Shown: one piece after another, positions 56,501-64,000 of the stretch
Position numbering within the stretch: the stretch's first letter is position 1
Layout: every line of letters begins with the position of its first letter
From: Quillaja saponaria
Taxonomy: Eukaryota > Streptophyta > Magnoliopsida > Fabales > Quillajaceae
Reading direction: 5' to 3'
Length of the DNA: 64,000 nt
Assembly (NCBI GenBank): GCA_029379385.1
Contig: CM055607.1
Coordinates: 36,577,235-36,641,234 of the forward strand
Notes under the pieces: model-generated
Seen by the model: the letters and a program-made list of their open reading frames with translations, nothing else
Database searches by the model: none
Told to the model about the DNA's origin: nothing
Position numbers and translations under genes: made by a program

Positions 56501-58218
56501 TAATGCACTCCAATTCTTAATTTTGAGCAGGTCAATATTTCCCTTTGGCCTCGTTTTAAGATGGTATTTGACATGCATCTCAACAGCCTACGCACTGCAA
56601 ATGTCAAGACATTGTGGGAAGATGATGTTCACCCTCACTATGTTATGAGACGTTATGCTGAGTTTACAGCTTCACTTATCCACTTAAATTTTGAGTATGG
56701 AGATGGACAAGTAAGCATGATAAGTGAGAGTCATAAAATGTTCCTTGAATTTCTTTCTGAGAAAAATTTATTTACCTGTTCAATTGTTGCAGCTTGAATT
56801 GAGCTTGGAACGACTGAGAATGGCTATTGATGACTTACTTATCAAGCTTGCAAAAAACTTCCCAAAGGCAAAATTACAAACGGTGTTTCTTATAAATAAT
56901 TATGATATGACAATTGCTGTTCTGAAGGTAAAGTCTTCTTTCTTTATTTTTAACATATTTTCTACAACAGGAAAGGCAAAATTATGGGTTTTACTTGAGG
57001 GAAGAATTTCTAGGACGAGATATTACTGAAGTGTAGGAAAAAAAAAAAAAAAAAAATACTTTGCTCCAAATGCTACTTTTATGGACAACAATCATCATAG
57101 GTTGCTCTAGTGTGGTCTTATGCTTCGGCCTCTTGCCTCTTAAGTTTGACTCATTTGCAATTTCAGGAAGCTGGTCCAGAAGGTGGGAAAATTCAGATGC
57201 ACTTTGAGGAGCTGCTTAAGAGCAATACAGCATTATTTGTGGTAACTACAAGTCTTACCTTTTGCATATGATTTCAATGCAAACTAAATTAGCACTTTGA
57301 TTGTATATCTTAATGTGTTTATTGTAATTACAATTGGGAAGCAGTAAAGATGGAAGATGTCTCTCGTAATGGCAGACAATAATTAGAGAGAATGGGGTAA
57401 AGGTGTAAAGCCATCTTCCCACCACCAGTCTTACTTTCTGTTCACAGTTCATGGATATCTACAAATCCCTCTTTAAGAATATTTGTATCAGTCATTGTCT
57501 ATAAAAGAATCTCTACTTTTTTTCCATTTTTCCTATCACTACGTGCCTGACTAATTTCTTGGGTAACATTGTGGACTATATAGTCTATTGGGTTGGTGAA
57601 ATTGTGGCAGCTAAGATCTCCTGCTTCAGGAAAGAATTATACAAGCATCGTGAAACTTTAATTGGTTACGGAGAAAAGCCAGGGGAAGAGGGGGTAGTAA
57701 CCTGTTGAGCATTGTGCCTACTTCAATTTTTCATTTGCAGTTTTCTTTAGTTTTCCATCTTTGCTTGCAGGAAGAACTGCTTCTGGAGCACTTTGGCGAT
57801 CTAATAAAGTTCGTGAAGACTAGAGCCTGTAAGTATCACACGTACCATTTCAACATCTCAGTTCTACCCTATGTCATGGATGATATGCCTTACTTTTGAA
57901 TGTAATTTATCAGCGGAGGACCCAGCTTCTAGTTCCGATAAGCCCATAACAATTGCCGAAGTCGAGCCACTTATTAAGGATTTTGCTAGTAGATGGAAAG
58001 CTGCTATAGAGTTGATGCACAAAGATGTTATCACTTCTTTCAGCAACTTCTTGTGTGGAATGGAGATATTGAGGGCCGCATTGACTCAGCTATTGCTTTA
58101 TTACACCAGACTCTCCGATTGCATTAAGAGGATTGTTGGTGGGTCTGCACTGAACAAGGATCTTGTGTCGATATCTTCAATCATGTATGAAATCAGGAAA
58201 TATTCGAGGACATTCTAA
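47504..58218 (+). CDS. VPS52: VPS52, GARP/EARP tethering complex subunit
   Basis: Twenty exons join in frame to 707 residues: 47504-47530, 47696-47790, 47998-48055, 48861-48956, 50211-50312, 50826-50909, 51267-51347, 52111-52254, 52435-52526, 52849-52930, 53592-53774, 54136-54251, 54355-54413, 54505-54605, 55733-55783, 56531-56710, 56793-56927, 57167-57241, 57771-57828, 57914-58218. Recognisable segments are FDLGAFVGDLTVEDDASSDD, a coiled-coil stretch (LREHTKGVENNLRKVELDSI), RRRIPCLDSYLDKVNISLWP, HYVMRRYAEFTASLIHLN and the terminal IMYEIRKYSRTF. This is plant VPS52 (POK), needed for pollen-tube growth. It works with VPS51, 53 and 54 at the trans-Golgi network to receive endosome-derived vesicles. 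The end of exon 1 is the least certain: GTG|GTAGCA is chosen, ATA|GTGGTA is also in phase. An optional 99-nt exon may lie in intron 3. Confidence 0.95.
48324..48422 (+). other. Candidate cassette exon in VPS52 intron 3
   Basis: A 99-nt stretch is bounded by AATGTAG (acceptor) and GAG|GTTTTC (donor). It is open in the phase-0 frame needed between exons 3 and 4 and would add 33 residues, including LLKWFLERYDAWHREYF. The VPS52 sequences I know go directly from the ...EECxNDD segment to VVANILSKG, so this exon is not in the canonical protein. Confidence 0.35.
49030..49990 (-). mobile_element. Decayed L1-type LINE fragment, antisense in VPS52 intron 4
   Basis: On the minus strand, 49930-49813 reads LHQVSSFNPYLFALVKDKLT and then WCMLFADDIML. 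That is the reverse transcriptase catalytic region with the FADD form of the Y/FxDD motif. Stop codons follow. Further along, broken frames still show a decayed LINE reading order, ending near 49036-49099 in a tail like that at 28190. Only the 3' part of the element remains and it cannot encode an active enzyme. Confidence 0.75.
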
Positions 58219-58804
58219 TTCATTGAGGGTGTTTTAGATGTACTGTTTTGATATTCCAAATCCATGGTATTTGATATTTGATTTGTATTTGTCAAAAATG
58301 TTCTCCCTCCGACTTTAGGTGAGACTTGAATCAATTTAATCAGAAACAATTATAGTTTTGCAACGATCTATGGCTTTACACTGCCAAACTGACATGGGTT
58401 ACAGATTTTGCCTCAATATCATTCAATTACAACATTGTTTTCGTTTCAACCAACTTCCTCCCTATTCAGCTGGTTACTGTTTATGAATCAAGAGGAAGGA
58501 CTGACCCTATTCCGCACACGAGTATGGTATATATGGACCCACACAACAAGAGTTGCTCCTTCATATTTTTCCAACTCCAAAAGTACATAATATTCTAAAA
58601 TCAACAGTGACATGTTTGACAACAAAAAAAGAAAAAAAACTTATCCTCAATTTTTGAAGACAAAAATGTGGTCCAAAATCTTAGGTATTGCCAGTGACAT
58701 GTTGGTGGATGTTGCGCTGTCACTGCTCAGTACCAGACCACCGCCCACACTTTTTCTCACTCCCTGCCTCTGCACCAAGCCAGGGCTTTGAAGAGAAGAA
58801 GATC
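58219..58804 (+). other. VPS52 3' UTR and MYCBP-like promoter region
   Basis: A 586-bp spacer between two genes in the same direction. It probably contains the VPS52 3' UTR followed by the leader of the next gene. I see no additional gene and no clear TATA box. Confidence 0.45.
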
Positions 58805-60831
58805 ATGATGCGATACAAAGAGGTCCAAATTTCTCTCTCTATTATGCGTGCCTGTATGTATTCTCTGATTATTATTGGATTGTACTGTAATTTCCTTAGA
58901 ACTCGTCCATTAATCTAAAAATGTATATTTATTTCAGGAAAAAGAGGCAAAGAAGGAAGCGTTTAGGAAATACTTGGAATCAAGTGGAGCTGTTGATGCT
59001 CTCACCAAAGGTTTTGCAATTGCTGTCCTCTTCTGAAAGTTTCTTTCCTTTTTTGTTGATAACTTTTAGTATTTGATTAATTATTACAACGAAATTTTGT
59101 TCACTTCTGATTATGGAATTTTTTCAGTTCTGGTTGCTTTGTATGAGCAAAATGACAAGCCGTCCTCTGCCCTTGAGTAAGTTCATATTATTGGGTTTCT
59201 GTCATTCATATCAATGGGCGTTCGCAATTTTGATAGGAGTTATGAAGTGATTTTCATATAAACAGAAATGAACAGACGGATCTACCAAAACAATCTTCAC
59301 TAAAAGTTTAGCTTTTCCAATGAGTTGGAATATGGGGTTCAACATTTTTACTAATTAAAGGCTTAAAGCTTTCACTTTTTCCAGCATTTGAAAAGTTTAG
59401 TTTATTAAAACATATGCTATTAAACGGCAAATCTTTTTCAAAGGGGTGGAGTTAAGATGAAGAATTGTTTTTGTGACACGTCTAACAAATTTCTTTCACA
59501 GGTTCATTCAACAAAAGATAGGTGGTCCCTCTGCCTCAGACTATGAAAGACTACAAGCTGAATTCTCAGATCTACAAGTGAGATACAATGACCTTTTGGC
59601 AGCACACCAGGAAACCTGCAAAGAGGTGCATTTCAATAAATTTGTATGCATTTTGAGCTTAGAAATGCAGTGTCATTTATGGATTCTGAATACATGAAGC
59701 TTTTTCTTAGTAGATATTGCAGCTGAAATGCAATTACATAATACAAACAGAGAATAATATGTGTCCATATTGGTCTTTCCATTACTAACTTACTTCAAAT
59801 GTTGAACAACAATATGTGTCTCATCGTTATTTGCCAATTTAAACAGTAAATAGGAATAACAATGAGACAAACTTAATAGGAATAACAATGAGACAAACTT
59901 ACACCGAGTTTCTGCGTAGTAATAATAATATTTGACGGGTTTCAATTATGCTTATTTAATGTTCGGAAGTTAGGGAAAGCTGGAGCATTAGAATTTGAGG
60001 TGTTGGTGGAAGGAAGGTAGGCTTTATCCTTTATGACATGTAAGAACATTGATTAGTATGGTAAGGTGGGGTTGGACATGAAATAAAACTGATTGCTGGA
60101 ATTCCTGGATGGCAACAAGAATGAGGACTTGACTGTAGTTTTGAGGGATTGATGTTCAATCTGTAGAAAAACTTCTGCCTATTGTTTCAAAGTGAGTATA
60201 CAAGAGGCATAGTGTATTGACAGGGGCGACAATAGGGAATGAGCTGTTTGAGGCACGAATAAGTAGTGAATGGTATTCATGGATTGATGAAGAAAAGAAC
60301 CCAAGGGGAGGGAGAGATGCTCACAAAAAGTTAAAGAACTCATGCCAATAATTAAGGAAGCTTGATTTTCTTCAAGTGCAATGAGCATATCTCAATGGAT
60401 TTGCAGTTTATCTAATAGTGGACTAACATATCTTTCATACTAGCGGCTACATTACTGGTAACTGTAGAATGATTTCCATCATTCATGTAATTCTGGGGTT
60501 TAATCACTAAAGAGAAAACATGCTTAAATATCTCAAACCAGATACTCATTTAAGAAACATTTCCACCCATAGACAGTAAGTAGTTCAACCTCTAAACTAT
60601 TTAAGCCTTGCTCCATTGTTTTTTTTGTAGAGTGAAACTTGGCTCCAGGTAGATGCATGCAGCATGTAAAGTATGTTTTTCACTTGTTACCCAATATTAA
60701 GTTTGACACAGACCCAAAAACTCTGTATTGCTTGACAGTTGGAGGAAATAAAAAACTCAGATCCCATGGTGGTGGCATATAGCAAGGAGCCCACTGATGG
60801 TGAATCCCCAAAGAGTAAAAACGAGGATTAA
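58805..60831 (+). CDS. MYCBP/AMY-1-like small protein
   Basis: Five exons, 58805-58822, 58938-59010, 59128-59176, 59502-59625, 60739-60831, join in phase to 118 residues. The conserved core reads KEAFRKYLESSGAVDALTKV, LVALYEQNDKPSSALEFIQQ and KIGGPSASDYERLQAEFSDL, matching c-Myc-binding protein (AMY-1). The second half is a predicted coiled coil with a charged tail (ESPKSKNED). In animals the protein binds MYC and A-kinase anchoring proteins and is found at mitochondria and cilia; in plants its partner is unknown, and plants have no MYC of that type. The first exon is tiny. Two adjacent ATGs (58805 and 58808) could be used. Confidence 0.88.
59851..59902 (+). repeat. 26-bp tandem duplication in MYCBP-like intron 4
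   Basis: TAGGAATAACAATGAGACAA followed by ACTTAA or ACTTAC occurs twice in direct contact. Confidence 0.85.
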
Positions 60832-62424
60832 CATTCCTGGAGTTCCATATCCATGGTATTCACTGAGTTGTACATTTGTTGCTTGTCCTTTTCTGTTTTC
60901 ACTTTTATTTTGTTTAAATATTTAGTTGAATTTGGTAATATATGTCTTCATCGACTATTCCCTGGATCACCCGCATAAGACATCTTTACTCAATTTATGG
61001 ATATCATTCTGTTTTCTTATTCTCCCCTACCTAAGAAAAGAATAGGATTTAACAATACAAAAGAATGCCATATTCTGAGTAATGCAGTTGCTTCAAATTA
61101 GCCCTCTTCCCCCACCCCATTTTCTGAGTTATGATACTTGTTAGGATGAAAGAAAGCAAAAAAAAATTGTAAGTGCCACTGTTGAGAAGACATTGAGCTC
61201 AAACATTGTAGTATGTAGATTTGCTACACTAAAAGGGTATTTTTGCATGCCATCACTTCACAAATTCTTATCTATGGCTCCATTATTGCTTTATAAATTT
61301 CTAATGAATACTCTACTACTGATGACCAAAACTGATCGTATTTCGGAAAAAAGAAAAAAAAAAAGAAGAGCATCAAATTTCAGGGCTTTATTGGTTATTT
61401 ACTGCTGCTAAAGTATTCTCGCAGAAAACAAAAAGATCAACAGAATTATTGAGCAAAACAAAGCCTGCAACTGCAAGTGACATGAGGAAGACAGTGCTCT
61501 CTACTTTAGCGTGGAATTAAGCTGCTAATGGCATGATCCCAAAACAGCTATATTCATCCCTTTCTTAAAACTGAAGAAATTATTATTTTTGTATTATTTT
61601 TGTTGTTGAGAAATGTTAAATTTTGAAGATAACTGATTTAAATATGAGAACTATTAGATATTATTTTATTTATGAAAAAAATTGAGAGATTTTACTAATT
61701 GATTTAAAGCTTAAAGTAGTGGAGAGATAAATATAAGATTATACTCAAATTTATTTATTTATTTATTTTTAAAACAAAATTTTTTCATAGATCATAAAAT
61801 TCTTTTTAGGTATTATTGACTATATTAAAATGTGTTGTATTCAAATTTAATAGTTTTAAGTTGATTAAAAATTTGATTTTAGAATAATTTAATCCAGGAG
61901 GACTAAAATGAAAAGAAAATTGAATTATGGGAGACTTGATTAGAAAAAATAAAATAAAATTCTTCAAGGACCAAAATAGAAAATAGTGTAATTATCAGGG
62001 ACTAAAACAGTAAAAAAGCCATTCACAGCAGTCAGATATCATATATTTTGGACCTCGGCCCATCAAAAAATAGACCCTCACCCACTAATCCACTGATAGG
62101 GAAGGCCTTATCTGATATTCACTTTTTGGTTGTCACTATGACACGCATTCGGACTTCGGTCTTTTCTTAGATCATTCTAAACAAACCCTTAAAGAATATT
62201 AAACAAATAAATAAAAAAATTACATGAATATGATGACACGTCAAAAAAGGAGTCAAAATCACATATAGAAATCCAATCCAACGGCAGAGGTTTCAACACA
62301 CAGTCTACGGTTATACCTAAAATAATTAATAATAATATCTAAAAAAAATTGAAAAACAAATAATAGAATTTTCCATTGTCCCTCACTTTCTCTCTCTACG
62401 CCCCCTCTGTAGTCTCTACTCAAA
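60832..62424. other. Intergenic region and AHL promoter
   Basis: The first part is presumed 3' UTR of the MYCBP-like gene. The middle holds a dispersed repeat copy. The last 350 bp contain GGCCCA at 62057, a TGACACGTCA box (ACGT-core, bZIP-type) near 62234, and a pyrimidine-rich leader (CTTTCTCTCTCTACG) just before the AHL start. No other gene is recognised. Confidence 0.45.
61800..62010 (+). repeat. Dispersed repeat, copy B
   Basis: Matches copy A near 20210-20390 in block order and orientation, including CAAATTTAATAGTTTTAAG, GGAGGACTAAAATG, GACTTGATTAG and TCAGGGACTAAAACAG. Identity is moderate, suggesting an old element. Confidence 0.45.
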
Positions 62425-62800
62425 ATGGAACCTAATGAAAGCCAACTCAGCTCATACTACCACCACCAGCACCAGCAGGGCACCACCACCACCGTTACCC
62501 CCTCAACCACCGTCACCACCACAACCTCACCGACCAATGGGCTCTTGCCAAACACAGAAGGGCCCCACTTGCTGTACCCCCACTCTGTGCCTTCCGCGGT
62601 GTCGTCCCAACTAGAACCCGCAAAGCGGAAGAGAGGGAGACCGAGGAAGTACGGGACCCCCGAGCAAGCTCTGGCGGCAAAGAAATCCGCGGCCACCTCT
62701 TCTCATTCCTACTCTTCTAAGGACAAGAAGGACACCAGTGTGGGTGGTGGCTCTCCTTCGTATACTGGGTCCTCAAAGAAATCCCAGTCGTTCTCTCTTG
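62425..62800 (+). CDS. AHL: AT-hook nuclear-localized (AHL) protein, first exon only
   Basis: The first exon encodes 125 complete codons plus one base, ending at TCTCTTG|GTGGGT. The N-terminus has poly-Thr/Val and His-Gln tracts from CAC-rich DNA. A type II AT-hook, KRKRGRPRKYGTPEQALAAK, spans residues 68-87 with the minor-groove-binding RGRP core. The DNA-binding PPC/DUF296 domain expected in AHL proteins is absent and must lie in later exons beyond the window. The first intron is then longer than 1.2 kb. The RGRPRKYG hook suggests the intron-containing AHL clade, which is consistent. AHL proteins bind AT-rich nuclear DNA and regulate growth and hormone genes. Reading through the donor ends after four more codons (GGFL). 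Confidence 0.88.
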
Positions 62801-64000
62801 GTGGGTTTCTCTGAAAATTGTTTTTTTTTTTTTTTTTATCATTTGTGATTTTACTTTAACCCTTATGTGGGTTTTGCCGCATTGTTGATAAAGCCCAGTC
62901 TCCAACTTTGAGAATTTGGTTCCTGCTGGACCTTTATCGTGTTCGTTTTAGTGGTTATTTGAAAAAATTAACATCATTTTTTTTTTTGTGATTGCTTGGA
63001 CTCCCGGACTATGTTGCGTATTTGTTTTAACTTTTAGGTGTAAGTTTAATGGAAAATTGTTTGTAACTCTGAGGTGCAAGTAGATTTGTTATGGGGTTTT
63101 ATTTATTAATAAAGATTTTGATCTCTTAATTATTGTTTTTCCGTGCATTGCATGTGGAAAAATCTTGAGTAATGTTTTAGTACATTATGTGCAAGATAGA
63201 GATAGCTAATGGATTTTAAAGATAATTCCTAATAGTGTGTTTCTGATGTTGCATCTTAAGCTTTGTTCAATTGGGTTTAAAGCACAGAATTTTAGCTGTG
63301 AGGACAGCTATTTGGTTGCGGGAAGTTCTATTTCCTAGAATAATTGCTCCAACTTGTTGATCTCTTTATGATGCTATGGAGACTGAAGACATAGAATAAG
63401 ACAGTACAATGATAGTATGATGCTTCAAGTAACCAATTTGCTGGTATGCCAGGACTATTTACATAAGTGAATGATCCAAGAGGAGATTGTGTCTGGCTTT
63501 GGAAATAGATGGTGAAACATAGTGAGATATGTCTTTTGTGGTTGGGATAAGATTGTCAGATTCCAAACATTAGGAAATATAAACAAAATAATCAAATATG
63601 ATTTTTTTAGTGAAAAGGGTGCCATGTGACAATACTTTCTAACATATCCTATGTTTGGTGTGTTACGGTGGATGATTGGATTACCACTTTCTAGCAGGAA
63701 GTCATATTTGAGGTGTAAATTCTAGTATATCTTGTTGATACTGATTAGTGATTTGATAGTGTTCAATAAATATCAATTATTTCTTCAAGAAAATATTTAA
63801 AAGTACTTGATACTTCTTGGTCCTGGGTACTCCTAAATAGGCATCATAGACTTACAGATACATAATGTTATTTCTTTTTCCTTTATTTTTGTAATGAACA
63901 CAAGGACAGATAGTGACCTAGATTTGTCATACTTGTTAGAATCTTACTATTCAAATCTTCTCATTTGAATCTTACACCAGCAATTCTGGATGGATGTTAT
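62801..64000 (+). other. AHL intron 1 (truncated by window edge)
   Basis: It begins with the donor GTGGGTTTC and a long T run. I looked for the conserved AHL continuation (a start like GxGFTPHVITV) and did not find it, so no second exon is visible. Confidence 0.6.

Noticed and set aside
62457..62696. 79-codon antisense frame opposite the AHL exon
   Set aside because: Low-complexity Val/Trp tail comes from the CAC-repeat complement; the sense strand encodes a clear AT-hook.

Overview
The window looks like plant nuclear DNA, most likely from a eudicot. It is AT-rich and has many small exons with GT-AG introns. The proteins are plant-type: a phosphoenolpyruvate carboxylase kinase, an AT-hook (AHL) protein, a plant CDC5 and a plastid CPP1-like protein. 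The mobile-element debris is also typical of plants. I cannot name the species. All exon models below were joined by eye from splice sites, reading phase and remembered family sequences. No alignment or transcript was available.

Layout from left to right. 1-4.4 kb: repeats only (a 900-bp-spaced duplication, short inverted-repeat elements, and a long foldback element). 5.2-11.1 kb (-): CDC5, MYB-type spliceosome/NTC subunit, with a one-base frameshift in its last exon. 13.0-18.9 kb (-): CPP1-like/DUF3353 chloroplast membrane protein, with a degenerate tRNA-Arg just upstream. 22.3-23.4 kb (+): PEP carboxylase kinase. 27.8-32.6 kb (-): type-1 Ser/Thr phosphatase catalytic subunit (TOPP). 33.4-37.3 kb (+): ASCH-domain protein, divergent from the phosphatase. 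39.7-42.8 kb (-): exosome cap subunit CSL4. 43.0-47.3 kb: a large tandem array with about 770-bp units built from about 100-bp subunits. 47.5-58.2 kb (+): VPS52, a GARP/EARP tethering subunit with 20 coding exons and a decayed antisense LINE in intron 4. 58.8-60.8 kb (+): MYCBP/AMY-1-like small protein. 62.4 kb to the edge (+): first exon of an AHL gene whose remainder lies outside the window.

The genes do not form a pathway. They are mainly housekeeping functions (splicing, RNA decay, vesicle tethering, dephosphorylation) plus one metabolic regulator (PPCK). I found no operon-like or defence-like system. The observations most worth checking are the CDC5 frameshift, the higher-order repeat filling the CSL4-VPS52 divergent spacer, a 99-nt phase-0 candidate cassette exon in VPS52, and two competing 5' splice sites that give different C-termini of the phosphatase.
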